The position numbers and the translations under genes were made by a program. Below the pieces are notes generated by a model, which searched no databases, was not told where the DNA came from, and saw nothing but the letters and a program-made list of their open reading frames with translations. A stretch of DNA of 64,000 nucleotides from Loktanella sp. DSM 29012 (lineage in GTDB: Bacteria; Pseudomonadota; Alphaproteobacteria; Rhodobacterales; Rhodobacteraceae): assembly GCF_900110705.1 (NCBI RefSeq), contig NZ_FOEJ01000001.1, positions 69,501-133,500 on the forward strand, written 5' to 3'. Below are positions 30,667 to 39,753 of the stretch, piece by piece; positions within the stretch are counted from its first letter, which is position 1, and each line of letters opens with the position of its first letter.

Positions 30667-31518
30667 CTATCTTTGACAGCCGGGGCAAAAGAACGATGAC
30701 CGCCCGGACTGAACGATACGGTCAATGACGCCGGGGCATCCATCACGCGTGCAGGGTGCGCCCTCGCGGTCATAAACGGCAAAGCCATGCTGAAAATATC
30801 CAAGCTCTCCATCCGCTTGGCGGTAGTCGCGCAGACTGGACCCACCCGCTGCAATCGCCTCTTGCAGGACCTGCCGGACCAGCGGCACGAGGCCCGCAAT
30901 CCGCGAGGCGGAAATGCGTCCCGCCTTGCGCGCAGGATGGATTCCCGCCCGATGCAGCACCTCGCACACGTAGATATTGCCCAGACCCGCGACGATTCGC
31001 TGGTCCAGCAATGCCGATTTGATCGGCGTGTTCCGCCTCTTAAGTCGCCCAACAAGGTATGTTTCGTTGAATTGGTTGGAAAAGGGTTCCGGCCCCAGAT
31101 CACGCATCAGCCAATGCGCATCCGCCTCTGCCGTGGGCATCAGGTCCATCGCCCCGAACCGGCGCGCGTCGTTGAACGTGATCCGCGCGCCCTGCCCCAT
31201 GTGAAACACGACATGATCGTGTTTTGCCGGGGCCGGATGTGGGTGATGGAATTTCCCTACCGTATGGCCCGAAATCAGCATCCGACCGGACATGCCCAGA
31301 TGGATCAACAGTGTTTCGTCACTGTCCAGATCGGCCAGAATGTATTTCGAACGCCGCCGCAAACCACGCACGGTTGCCCCTGTCAGCCGGTCCGCCATCC
31401 TGTCGGGAAACGGCCAGCGAAGGTCGGGGCGATTGACCTCGGCCCGCTGGATCAGTTGACCTTCCATCACCGGGGACAACCCGGCGCGCACGGTCTCGAC
31501 TTCTGGCAATTCGGGCAT
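30667..31518 (-). CDS. mutM: Formamidopyrimidine-DNA glycosylase (Fpg)
   Basis: The protein has 283 residues. The catalytic N-terminus is '[14 protein letters not shown]', with Pro2 as nucleophile and Glu3. The helix-two-turn-helix region has '[20 protein letters not shown]'. The zinc finger starts 'CTRDGC' and ends '[13 protein letters not shown]', with the Arg that contacts DNA phosphate. It excises 8-oxoguanine and nicks the strand. It is divergent from ubiE. A second Fpg-like gene occurs at 60867. Confidence 0.96.
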   Translation of the reverse strand: MPELPEVETVRAGLSPVMEGQLIQRAEVNRPDLRWPFPDRMADRLTGATVRGLRRRSKYILADLDSDETLLIHLGMSGRMLISGHTVGKFHHPHPAPAKHDHVVFHMGQGARITFNDARRFGAMDLMPTAEADAHWLMRDLGPEPFSNQFNETYLVGRLKRRNTPIKSALLDQRIVAGLGNIYVCEVLHRAGIHPARKAGRISASRIAGLVPLVRQVLQEAIAAGGSSLRDYRQADGELGYFQHGFAVYDREGAPCTRDGCPGVIDRIVQSGRSSFFCPGCQR

Positions 31519-31600
31519 GCAGTGTTCCTATGTGTCGCACGACGTTGTAGGTGGGTTGCGGCGTCCTACATCTGGGGCGAGACGAGAAGGACGACAACCC

Positions 31601-32350
31601 ATGACCGACGGACCCAATACCACGCATTTCGGCTTTGAAACCGTCGATGAGGACCAGAAGGCGGGCCGCGTCAGGGGTGTCTTTTCGTCTGTCGCATCGA
31701 AATACGACATCATGAACGACGTCATGTCAGGTGGGATCCATCGCATCTGGAAGGATGCGATGATGGACTGGCTGGCCCCGCGCGCCGGTCAGCGACTGTT
31801 GGATGTGGCAGGCGGCACCGGCGATATTTCGTTCCGGTTCCTGCGCCGCGCGGGTTCAGGCCACGCCACGGTGCTTGATCTGACCGAACCCATGCTGATC
31901 GAGGGTCGCAAGCGCGCCGAGGCCGAACGCATGGCCGGTCAGCTGGACTGGGTCGTGGGCGACGCGATGGCACTGCCGTTCGAGGACAACACCTTTGACG
32001 TCTACACCATCAGTTTCGGCATCCGGAACGTGACCCGCCCCCAAGAGGCCCTGAACGAGGCATACCGCGTCCTGCGGCCCGGGGGCCGCCTCATGGTGCT
32101 GGAATTCAGCCAGCTGCCCAACCCCATGATGCAAAAGGCCTATGACGCCTACAGCTTTAACGTCATCCCGCGGATGGGCCAGATGATCGCCGGTGATCGC
32201 GACAGCTATCAGTACCTTGTCGAATCGATCCGCAAATTTCCCGATCAAGAGACATTTCTGGGGATGGTTCGGCAGGCAGGGTTTGAAAACGCCAAGTATC
32301 GCAACCTGACGATGGGTGTCGCTGCCCTTCACTCTGGCTGGAAACTCTGA
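31601..32350 (+). CDS. ubiE: Demethylmenaquinone/ubiquinone C-methyltransferase
   Basis: The protein has 249 residues from ATG 31601 with a GAGAAGGA ribosome-binding site. The SAM motif is '[15 protein letters not shown]'. The UbiE signatures are '[19 protein letters not shown]' and '[31 protein letters not shown]', quoted by its core '[20 protein letters not shown]'. It methylates the quinone ring in ubiquinone synthesis. Three bases separate it from ubiB. Confidence 0.97.
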   Translation: MTDGPNTTHFGFETVDEDQKAGRVRGVFSSVASKYDIMNDVMSGGIHRIWKDAMMDWLAPRAGQRLLDVAGGTGDISFRFLRRAGSGHATVLDLTEPMLIEGRKRAEAERMAGQLDWVVGDAMALPFEDNTFDVYTISFGIRNVTRPQEALNEAYRVLRPGGRLMVLEFSQLPNPMMQKAYDAYSFNVIPRMGQMIAGDRDSYQYLVESIRKFPDQETFLGMVRQAGFENAKYRNLTMGVAALHSGWKL

Positions 32351-32353
32351 TCC

Positions 32354-33883
32354 GTGCGCGGCCCGCATAACATCATCCGCCTGATCCGCACCGGCGCCAC
32401 GCTGGAACGCACCGGCGCGATGCGTGTGATCATGGACGCATTTGAGGTCGGACCGCTCTTGCGCGGTGTCGTCCGCGGCGTGGTCTGGCCGTTCAAATGG
32501 CTGGGCTACAAGGGCGACGTGACCATGCCGCCCGCGCCGCGCGCGCTGACGGCGCTTGGCCCCGCCTACATCAAGTTCGGCCAGGTCCTGTCGACCCGAC
32601 CCGATGTCGTCGGAAACGAAATGGCAACGCAACTGCGCGTCCTGCAGGACAAGCTGCCACCATTTTCCCTCGCCGAGGCCCGCGCCGAGGTGCGCCGCGA
32701 ACTGGGGGTCGAGGTCGAGGACGTTTTTTCCAGTTTCTCCGACCCGGTTGCGGCCGCCTCCTTGGCGCAGGTGCACAAGGCCACCCTGGCCGCGACCGGC
32801 GAGGATGTCGCCGTCAAGATCCTGCGCCCTGGAATCGAGCGCGCCTTTCGCCGTGACATTGACGCATTTTATTTCGCCGCACGCTTTGTCGAGGTGCTTT
32901 CGCCTGCATCGCGCAGGCTGAAACCGATGGACGTGATCACCCATTTCGAAGGTGTGGTCATGGGCGAATTGGACCTGCGCCTCGAAAGTTCGGCCGCGGC
33001 GGAATTTGCCGCCAACACCGAAAACGACGCCGGGTTTCATGTGCCGCGCATTCGCTGGGACCTGTCGGGCCGCCGCGTGATGACGCTGGACTGGGCCGAA
33101 GGCATCGGGGCCGGCGATATCGACGCGCTGGACGCCGCCGGTCTGGACCGCAAGGCAATCGCGGACCGTGTGCTGACACTGTTCCTCAACCATGCGCTGC
33201 GCGACGGTTTCTTTCATGGCGACATGCATCAGGGCAACCTCAAGATTCGCGCCGATGGCACCATCATCGCTTATGATTTCGGGATCATGGGGCGCATCGA
33301 CAGCTACACCCGCAGGGTCTACGCGGAAATCCTGTTCGGCTTTATCCGGCAGGATTATCAGCGCGTGGCCGAGGTCCATTTCGAGGCCGGCTATGTCCCC
33401 GCCGACAAGGACGTGGATGAATTCGCCCGCGCGCTGCGTGCCGTCGGAGAACCGATCTTCGGGATGGACGCCAGCCGCATCTCCATGGCCCGGCTCTTGT
33501 CTTACCTGTTCGAGGTCACCGAACGTTTCGGGATGGAAACCCGAACCGAACTGATCCTGTTGCAACGCACCATGGTCGTCGTCGAAGGCGTGGCACGCAC
33601 CCTCGATCCCAACATGAATATCTGGCAATCGGCCAAGCCGGTGGTTACCGACTATGTCAGCAAGAGCATCGGGCCGCGCGCCCTGCTTGATGATCTGCGC
33701 CGCACCGCGATCATCCTTGCGCGGTTCGGACCACAGCTGCCGCGCCTCGCCGAAGAGGCGCTGATTCGTCTGAACAACCCACCGCCACCGCCCCGTCCGC
33801 AGCGCCGCATCGCGCGTATCTCTTGGGCCGCGCTGGGTGCGACGATCGTTGGTCTGCTCTGGCTTGCTGAAAGCATTCTTTAA
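32354..33883 (+). CDS. ubiB: Ubiquinone biosynthesis regulatory protein UbiB (ABC1/ADCK atypical kinase)
   Basis: The protein has 509 residues with a GTG start three bases after ubiE. The kinase-like domain has the KxGQ motif in 'YIKFGQVLSTRPD', the Ala-rich loop 'AAASLAQVHKATL', the lysine of 'VAVKILRPG', and 'FFHGDMHQGNLKI' with 'IAYDFGIMGRID' as catalytic and metal loops. Two C-terminal hydrophobic segments, with a proline stretch before the last, anchor it in the membrane. UbiB supports assembly of the ubiquinone-synthesis enzymes. The usual next gene (coaBC) is absent. Confidence 0.96.
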   Translation: MRGPHNIIRLIRTGATLERTGAMRVIMDAFEVGPLLRGVVRGVVWPFKWLGYKGDVTMPPAPRALTALGPAYIKFGQVLSTRPDVVGNEMATQLRVLQDKLPPFSLAEARAEVRRELGVEVEDVFSSFSDPVAAASLAQVHKATLAATGEDVAVKILRPGIERAFRRDIDAFYFAARFVEVLSPASRRLKPMDVITHFEGVVMGELDLRLESSAAAEFAANTENDAGFHVPRIRWDLSGRRVMTLDWAEGIGAGDIDALDAAGLDRKAIADRVLTLFLNHALRDGFFHGDMHQGNLKIRADGTIIAYDFGIMGRIDSYTRRVYAEILFGFIRQDYQRVAEVHFEAGYVPADKDVDEFARALRAVGEPIFGMDASRISMARLLSYLFEVTERFGMETRTELILLQRTMVVVEGVARTLDPNMNIWQSAKPVVTDYVSKSIGPRALLDDLRRTAIILARFGPQLPRLAEEALIRLNNPPPPPRPQRRIARISWAALGATIVGLLWLAESIL

Positions 33884-33956
33884 CGCCCCCGAAGCGCCGG
33901 ATCACGCACCGCAGTCACCTCTGCCGCAGGAACCTTTTGCCCCGAGGCGAACAGGA

Positions 33957-34556
33957 TCATGTTCTGACCATTTCAACACGCACTTCGGCGATGGTCCCGT
34001 AAATCCCGACCGGGTCCTGCGACAACACCTCGCCGCCACGCAGGCTGACCGTTTCGAAACTGTAGCGCCCGTTTGGCAGCGGCGCACCGTCAGCCGTCAC
34101 GCCAGCCCATGTCAGCGGATCGTTCCCAACCGGAATGGGGATGCGCTGCACCTCATTCCCACTGACATCGCGGACAATCAGCCGCGCGTCCTGCGCCCCG
34201 CCAGGCATGATCGGATTGATCGTGATCGGTGTGCCGTCGAACAAGACCGCGCCTTCGGTCCGCGCTTCCAAGCCGACCCAGCCTGCGAGTTGCGACAAAC
34301 CGCCGGCGGCCAATTGTCCTGTCATGATCCGCAGCAAATCGTTGGTCTGAACCTGCTGTTCGACACCCGAAAACGTCGCAAGCTGCGTCGCGTAATCGGC
34401 CGAATCCACCGGATCAAGAGGATCCTGATTCTGCATCTGCACCGTCAGCATCTTGAGGAAGGTCTCGAAATCGGCACTGATTGCGGTCGTGTCTGCCGCA
34501 GGCACGGCAGTCGTCGCCGTTTGCAATTGCTGGGACGTGATCTGCGAAATTTCCAT
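33957..34556 (-). CDS. flgD: Flagellar hook capping protein FlgD
   Basis: The protein has 199 residues. The conserved FlgD N-terminal segment is 'FETFLKMLTVQMQNQDPLDPVDS', followed by 'YATQLATFSGVEQQVQTNDLL'. The C-terminal part forms the tandem beta domains ('DARLIVRDVSGNEVQRIPI', 'GRYSFETVSLRGG'). It caps the growing hook. It follows fliK after 11 bases and is the last clear gene of this minus-strand pair, abutting ubiB convergently. Confidence 0.93.
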   Translation of the reverse strand: MEISQITSQQLQTATTAVPAADTTAISADFETFLKMLTVQMQNQDPLDPVDSADYATQLATFSGVEQQVQTNDLLRIMTGQLAAGGLSQLAGWVGLEARTEGAVLFDGTPITINPIMPGGAQDARLIVRDVSGNEVQRIPIPVGNDPLTWAGVTADGAPLPNGRYSFETVSLRGGEVLSQDPVGIYGTIAEVRVEMVRT

Positions 34557-34567
34557 TTTGCTTTCCT

Positions 34568-36115
34568 TCAGAGCCTGAGGTCCAAACCGCCGGTACGCAG
34601 CGCCGCCGGCTGGGGCTGGATCGGTTGCTCGCCGGTTGGAACAGTCCCGATCTCGTTTGCGTTCTGCGACGACTCGGGTTGCCCCTTCGCACGATCACGG
34701 GTCGCACCACCCGCGTCGAAATCCAGCGTCACCGATGTGTACCCCAAGGCACGCAGCTCTTGCTGCAACACATCAAAATGGCGCCGCATCAGGTCCGCGG
34801 TTTCCGGCCGTTCCGTCAACACATGGATGGCCATGCCGTGATCCTGCGCTGTCAAAGTCATCCGGACGCGCCCCAGTTCAGCCGGGTTCAGCGCCAACTC
34901 AACCGTGCCTTCGGTGGCCTGATTGATTGTGACTGCGATCTGCTGCGCGACGGAGCCCGCGACGGGTGAGGCGACAGTTGACCTTGAAACACGCTCTGCT
35001 TGCAAATCGCCAGACCCAAGGCCCAAAGGCGCAAACGGCGTCATCAAATCGGATCGCGCACCACTGTCCGACGTCAATCCAGCATGAACGAATCTCAGGA
35101 GGTCGACAGAATCAGAATCGGGTCGCATCATCGAGGTGATCCCATCGAAAATGCTACTTTTCTCATGTGGATCTGAAACAGGCGTTGCCTGAATTTCAAC
35201 CGCACCTCGTCGCTGTCCCTCCAGCGTGCGCCGAAAGGCCTGTTTGTCGTTCGCCGACAGCCCGACAGTCATGTCGTCCGACACTGCGCCGCCCAAGGGC
35301 GGCATCACGGGCACCGTGGTTACTGCACGCAAACTGCCCACAGTTTGATCGTCTTGGCGCAACTGCAGGTCGGTGCGCGGTATGGACGTTCGCGGCGCGT
35401 TCGCAAAACCGACCACTGGGTTTGTGACCGCGATTGCAGCTGGGCTGATCGTGGTGGCAGCAGGTATGATTTGATCAACGGACTGAAAAAACGCGCTTTT
35501 TTGCGTATCCCCCCTTACGAATTGATCGTTCGCCTTGTCCGACACATCGAGTTTCGCAGTCGTCGTGTCGGTCAAGGTCGACACCGGTTGTCCCGGTGAT
35601 TCTTGTGACTTTGCATTTGGTGCCCCGATCTCTTTGACGGGCGACACGACTGTCAGATTGCCGTCGGTGTCAATTTGCTGCGCAGTCATGCCCTCTGTCG
35701 CACGGGACCCCCGGTGGGCATCGACACGCACACCGGGACCGTACGTGCCTGTGAGGGTTGGCATATCTTCGGTTTCAGTCGCGGCAGGCCACGAAGAAGA
35801 AGCCACCACTGCCTTCACTGCCCTCTCGTTTTGAGGCATGTGTATCGACACCATTGGATCGCTTGGTATCGGCAAAATCGCCTGCGGGAGACGTCCGGAG
35901 GCACCCGCGTCAACGATATGGACCAGATGAGCAGATTCGCTTTCGTCACCCGCTTCGCCCCCAGCGGCCTTTTCCTGATCTGGCATCTGCCAGACGCCGA
36001 CATCCCCAGTCAGGAATTCCTCAAACGGAGCTGACGGCACCATGACATCGCTGGGCGACACGACGTCAAACAGCACCTGCCCTCTCGTCATGCCAGGCCC
36101 CAGAGCGATCTGCAT
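34568..36115 (-). CDS. fliK: Flagellar hook-length control protein FliK
   Basis: The protein has 515 residues. The first 380 residues are low-complexity, Thr/Ser/Asp-rich and poorly conserved, as expected for the ruler part. Residues of about 390-470 are the Flg_hook domain: 'VELALNPAELGRVRMTLTAQD', 'MAIHVLTERPETADLMRRH' and 'LQQELRALGYTSVTLDF'. FliK measures hook length and switches export specificity. Its placement with flgD supports the call. Confidence 0.88.
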   Translation of the reverse strand: MQIALGPGMTRGQVLFDVVSPSDVMVPSAPFEEFLTGDVGVWQMPDQEKAAGGEAGDESESAHLVHIVDAGASGRLPQAILPIPSDPMVSIHMPQNERAVKAVVASSSWPAATETEDMPTLTGTYGPGVRVDAHRGSRATEGMTAQQIDTDGNLTVVSPVKEIGAPNAKSQESPGQPVSTLTDTTTAKLDVSDKANDQFVRGDTQKSAFFQSVDQIIPAATTISPAAIAVTNPVVGFANAPRTSIPRTDLQLRQDDQTVGSLRAVTTVPVMPPLGGAVSDDMTVGLSANDKQAFRRTLEGQRRGAVEIQATPVSDPHEKSSIFDGITSMMRPDSDSVDLLRFVHAGLTSDSGARSDLMTPFAPLGLGSGDLQAERVSRSTVASPVAGSVAQQIAVTINQATEGTVELALNPAELGRVRMTLTAQDHGMAIHVLTERPETADLMRRHFDVLQQELRALGYTSVTLDFDAGGATRDRAKGQPESSQNANEIGTVPTGEQPIQPQPAALRTGGLDLRL

Positions 36116-36217
36116 TGCGTCCTCCTTGTGACTCTAGCGCTTTGATGAAGCACAGAAGTTAGCAAATGTTTTACCCCACTGCGCTTTCTTGGACGGATCG
36201 CAACAAGAGGTGCCATC

Positions 36218-36505
36218 GTGATCCCCACTGCTGTTCCGCCCGTTCCGCCCAGACAGTTGCCAGTTGCAACTGGCCCGGACACCGATTTGCTGCAGGCCGC
36301 CCGCAAGCTGGAGGCAACATTCCTTTCGGAAATGCTCAAATCCATGCAATTCGATGGGGCGGCTGGCCCATTCGGCTCCGGGCCCGGTTCGGATCAATTT
36401 TCATCGTTTCTGCGTGACGCGCAGGCGGAAAAGATGGTGGCCGCCGGCGGTATCGGCATCGCCGAATCGCTCTTTAACGCGATGAAGGCTCGCACCGATG
36501 ACTGA
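36218..36505 (+). CDS. flgJ: FlgJ-type rod-binding protein (N-terminal domain only)
   Basis: The protein has 95 residues, with a GTG start and AAGAGG ribosome-binding site. The segment 'AARKLEATFLSEMLKSMQF' followed by 'FSSFLRDAQAEKMVAAGGIGIAESLFNAM' (in part) matches the rod-binding domain of FlgJ. The muramidase domain is absent, as is normal in alphaproteobacteria. It is a rod-assembly chaperone in the periplasm. The gene is divergent from fliK and overlaps the next gene by 8 bases. Confidence 0.85.
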   Translation: MIPTAVPPVPPRQLPVATGPDTDLLQAARKLEATFLSEMLKSMQFDGAAGPFGSGPGSDQFSSFLRDAQAEKMVAAGGIGIAESLFNAMKARTDD

Positions 36506-36839
36506 CCGGATCACCCTGCTTTGCGAAAACCTCTTCAGAGAGGAGTGGACCGCCTTGCGAACCGGCGATCTTGAAAAATTGTCCGGCCTGACGGTGCGCA
36601 AGGATGCGCTGATCGCAGAATTCATGCAGCTTGCGCCCGACGGTGCGGCCTTGGCCCGCATGACGACGTTGATGAACCGAAACGGCAAATTGCTCGAGGC
36701 ACGTTGTGCGGGCATCAGGGCGGCGGCCGCGCGGCTGGCCGAGATCAGATCAGTCAAGGACGGCCTGAGCCTTTACACGCAGGCCGGCCAAAAGGAACGA
36801 ATCGACGCGTCAGACCCTGTCATGGAACGGCGGGCCTGA
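36498..36839 (+). CDS. FlgN-like flagellar chaperone candidate
   Basis: The protein has 113 residues, almost entirely helical, with two long amphipathic helices ('RITLLCENLFREEWTALRTGD' region and 'AALARMTTLMNRNGKLLEARCAGIRAAA' region) and a polar tail ('SLYTQAGQKERIDAS'). The length, helix pattern and position after flgJ fit FlgN, the export chaperone of the hook-filament junction proteins. Sequence conservation in this family is weak, so the call rests largely on context. Confidence 0.65.
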   Translation: MTDRITLLCENLFREEWTALRTGDLEKLSGLTVRKDALIAEFMQLAPDGAALARMTTLMNRNGKLLEARCAGIRAAAARLAEIRSVKDGLSLYTQAGQKERIDASDPVMERRA

Positions 36840-36993
36840 TTTTGCCGTCTCCACAAAATTGCCCTGAAAAAACCTTGGGGCATTAACGCACCGTACACGG
36901 AATTCAGGGCATCAAGTCGAGGTTCAGAATGAACGGCCCTTTCCGGTTCTTGTCAAAATGACACGTCACTCGCCCTGAAAACGGGGTTCACTC

Positions 36994-37128
36994 TTACCAG
37001 AGGGCGGCAAAAGCCGTCGCAAATAGGACAACGCATATGGCGACCTTCCAGGCCCCACCGTGGTGCCCGCCACCTGCGATGACCTTCTTGCGTTTGATGA
37101 TGATCGGTCGATTGCTACCAGTGCTCAT
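36994..37128 (-). pseudogene. motB: motB remnant (5' end of flagellar motor stator gene)
   Basis: The start at 37128 gives 44 codons. Residues 7-30 ('RPIIIKRKKV', 'AGGGHHGGAWKVA') match the highly conserved cytoplasmic N-terminus of alphaproteobacterial MotB, which continues 'YADFVTAMMAFF' into the membrane. Here the match ends at 'WKVA': the frame goes 'ICVVLFATAFAALW' and stops. One extra A after the GCC codon would explain the first shift, since the next bases read TATGCG (Tyr-Ala) in another frame. No peptidoglycan-binding domain follows within the 150 bases to flgN. It is probably inactive. Confidence 0.7.
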
Positions 37129-37208
37129 GTCCAGTCCTTGCGTTGCCACCCGTGACCGGGATGACAACGCAGGGATGAACAAGGCACTAACCGCAAAATG
37201 CGCGGAAT

Positions 37209-37982
37209 TTAGGTTGCGATATCCTTATGGACATAGATCTCGTCCACGCCGCAGAATTCCGCCAGATTATAGCCATGTTCGCGCATCAGTGCCGCGATGT
37301 CGCGCGCGGTGGTGTTGTTCTCGATCGCCCAGACGCCGACCTTGTATTTGTCAAAGTCGAAGGCCCGCAACGCGGCCAGCTCTCCGCCCTCTATATCAAG
37401 CGAGACAAAATCCACCTCGGTCACGCCAATTTCGTCGAACAAGGCGTTCAGAGTCCTTGTCGGCACGGTGATGCTGTCCTCGGCGTGGCGCGGATCGGCG
37501 CGCACCCGTTCCAGCAGCTTGGCATCATAGGTGCCTTTCAGCCCGCTCATCTGGGTATAGCCCTTGGTCACCGCAATGAATGGTGCCTCGCCGTCGCTGT
37601 CAGAGATCGCATAGGGCAGGCAGGGTGCCGTGCGCCACATTGCTGCCGTATCACGGTACTCTTTCACCGGCTCGACCAGGGTGCCGGTCCAGCCGCGCCA
37701 CTTCTCGAAATACAGAGAATTTGAACCAGTTATTCCGTTGAACGCACCGATATCCACAAAGGTGCCGTCCCGCTTGCCCTTGAAAATCGTATCCACGACC
37801 TGATCCTGGCCCGCCTGCGAGGCATAGGGGAATCCCGGCGTCATCATGCTGGCGACCTCATGCAGCAATCGCACGACCGGGCCACGCTTGCGGCTTTTCT
37901 CGGTCTTGAGGATCTTGGACAGCTGCTGGCGCACCTCGTGCAATTCCTTGCGGGCGGCGTTGACGCGGTCTTGGGGGGTCAT
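37209..37982 (-). CDS. FkbM family methyltransferase
   Basis: The protein has 257 residues. A basic N-terminal helix precedes the methyltransferase domain: 'GTFVDIGAFNGITGSNSLYFEK' (SAM motif I, core 'DIGAFNGITGSNS'), 'TRTLNALFDEIGVTEVDFVSLDIEGGELAAL' (core 'DFVSLDIEGGE') and 'VWAIENNT'. FkbM-type enzymes O-methylate sugars or small molecules and are frequent in glycan clusters. Its start overlaps the DUF6165 gene (ATGA). Confidence 0.9.
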   Translation of the reverse strand: MTPQDRVNAARKELHEVRQQLSKILKTEKSRKRGPVVRLLHEVASMMTPGFPYASQAGQDQVVDTIFKGKRDGTFVDIGAFNGITGSNSLYFEKWRGWTGTLVEPVKEYRDTAAMWRTAPCLPYAISDSDGEAPFIAVTKGYTQMSGLKGTYDAKLLERVRADPRHAEDSITVPTRTLNALFDEIGVTEVDFVSLDIEGGELAALRAFDFDKYKVGVWAIENNTTARDIAALMREHGYNLAEFCGVDEIYVHKDIAT

Positions 37983-38383
37983 ATTCTTTGGCTCTCCGGA
38001 CTGTAGTATGACTTTTCTTCCACGATGGCAGAGCCAAGCAGAACGTTGATCCGCTTTTTCACGGCGGCGCGTTGATCGTTGGTGACATATACCGCACGCG
38101 CCAGGGCGATGAAACCGGGACCGAAATCGCGGCGGGCCTCAAAGGCACGAATATCGTCCTCGATTTCCCACAGGTCGGCGTTGATCTGATACAATTCATC
38201 CCACAGGGCAGTCAGCGCGGCACTGTGCTGCAACGCCTGATCCGCAATAGCCTGCAACACTCGGCGCTCATGGCGGACATTGGTCAGCTTGGCCTGATCG
38301 GTGATCTTCTCTTCCTTCAGGCGCAGGATCGTCAGTTTGTCGATCAATTCGCCGGGTGCAGTCGGAACGAGTAACTCTTTCAT
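37979..38383 (-). CDS. DUF6165 family protein
   Basis: The protein has 134 residues, all helical. Family-like segments are 'PGELIDKLTILRLKEEKITD', 'LTNVRHERRVL', 'INADLWEIEDDIRAFE' and 'NDQRAAVKKRINVLLGS'. These proteins commonly lie next to glycosyltransferase and TPR genes, and their function is unknown to me. Here it sits one base before a TPR-glycosyltransferase gene and overlaps the FkbM gene, so a role in the same glycan pathway is inferred. Confidence 0.7.
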   Translation of the reverse strand: MKELLVPTAPGELIDKLTILRLKEEKITDQAKLTNVRHERRVLQAIADQALQHSAALTALWDELYQINADLWEIEDDIRAFEARRDFGPGFIALARAVYVTNDQRAAVKKRINVLLGSAIVEEKSYYSPESQRI

Positions 38384-38384
38384 C

Positions 38385-39746
38385 TCAAATCTCCATCTGG
38401 GCGCGAACGGCTGACGTCACATCCGCCATAACGCCGTCCCAGTCTAATGGTTCATGCTGCCGGAACAGGCGCATTGACGGATACCACGCCGTGCTCGTCC
38501 CAGCATGGCGGTACACCCAAAAGGCATCCCAGTGCAAAACGACCCACACCGGCACGCCCAGCGATCCGGCCAGATGCGCCGTGGCCGTGTCTGACGTGAT
38601 CACCAGATCCAGTTGCCGCATCATCGCGGCCGTATCCGCAAAATCGCGTTCGCTGCTGCCGGTGTCGATGATCACACTGTCCGTGCCGTCGGCGTGGTAG
38701 GGTGCCAGTTCCGGCCCCTTGTACAGCGAAAAAAGCTGAACACCCGGCACGGCCGCCAGCCCAAGGTAGTCACGGTGGCTGAACGACCGGAATGCATTGC
38801 CCTTGTAGGTCACGGACCCGGTCCAGACGACACCGATCCGCATTTTTCCAGCATGGGGTTTCAACAGGGCGCGCGCGCGCGCGCTGCTGTCGTCAGGCAT
38901 CGTCAGGCGACACGGCGGTGGCACGGACCCATCCTGCTCGAAATGCAGCAGCGCGAGGTCCATGATATTGATCCAATAGTCCGCCTGCATATCAGCCGTG
39001 AGATCCGGCACGATTGCATCGACGCCGTCGATCCCCGCAAACAGACGCCGCAGGGGTTTCTTGACCTGCATCACGACGCGCGCACCACGCCCCCGCAGCA
39101 CGGCGGCAAAGCGCGCAAACAGGATTGCGTCACCGAACCCCTGTTCGGGCAGGATCACGATGGTCTTGCCGTCCAGCGGTTGACCCGTCCACTCGGGAAA
39201 AGGCAGATCGCGCGGCTTCAACTCTCCTGCACGCCAACGCGCGCGATAGTTCCGGAACGCCTGCGCGTAATCCCCCGCCCCCAGTTGCGCAAAGGCCAGT
39301 TGCATCTGCAATTCCGCATCATCCGGGAACCGCGCACGCGCGGCATCCAGCCAGCGAATGGCGGCTGCATAGTCACCCTTGCCGCGTAGGCAGCGTCCGA
39401 CCATCGCCAGATGGTTCAGATCGTCAGGGGTATGGTCCAGCAATCTGTGCCGCAAGGCCAACGACTCATCGTATTGCCCGACATCGGACAGCGCATTCGC
39501 CGCGTTGTTCATGACAGACACATCGTTCGGTGCCAGCGCCAGCGCCCGCCGATGGGCGAGCAGCGCTATCTGCGTGCGGTGCGCGCGTCTGTGCAGCGCC
39601 CCCAGGTTCGACCACATCCGCGCATCCCCCGGCACCTGTGCCAGATAGGCTGCATAGGCGCGCAGCGCGGTTTTGGTATCGCCATCCGTATGCGCCTGCG
39701 CCGCAGACGCACGCAATTCGGACAGTGACTTGCCCGTATCCGTCAC
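38385..39746 (-). CDS. TPR-containing glycosyltransferase (GT9-like)
   Basis: The protein has 453 residues with a GTG start. Residues 1-165 hold about four tetratricopeptide repeats ('MWSNLGALHRRAHRTQIALLAHRRALALAPND' type units). The C-terminal 280 residues resemble heptosyltransferase-fold proteins: 'ILPEQGFGDAILFARFA', 'IGVVWTGS', and 'DLVITSDTATAHLAGSLGVPVWVVL' (core 'SDTATAHLAGSLGVP'), the nucleotide-sugar site of GT9 enzymes. TPR-GT9 fusions are linked to protein or surface glycan decoration. It is followed within one base by DUF6165. Confidence 0.85.
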   Translation of the reverse strand: MTDTGKSLSELRASAAQAHTDGDTKTALRAYAAYLAQVPGDARMWSNLGALHRRAHRTQIALLAHRRALALAPNDVSVMNNAANALSDVGQYDESLALRHRLLDHTPDDLNHLAMVGRCLRGKGDYAAAIRWLDAARARFPDDAELQMQLAFAQLGAGDYAQAFRNYRARWRAGELKPRDLPFPEWTGQPLDGKTIVILPEQGFGDAILFARFAAVLRGRGARVVMQVKKPLRRLFAGIDGVDAIVPDLTADMQADYWINIMDLALLHFEQDGSVPPPCRLTMPDDSSARARALLKPHAGKMRIGVVWTGSVTYKGNAFRSFSHRDYLGLAAVPGVQLFSLYKGPELAPYHADGTDSVIIDTGSSERDFADTAAMMRQLDLVITSDTATAHLAGSLGVPVWVVLHWDAFWVYRHAGTSTAWYPSMRLFRQHEPLDWDGVMADVTSAVRAQMEI

Positions 39747-39753
39747 TGCGCCA

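Noticed and set aside
31856-33628. A 590-codon open frame antisense to ubiE/ubiB.
   Set aside because: It is a mirror of high-GC coding sequence with His/Gln/Asp-rich composition and no known domain. The sense genes are certain.
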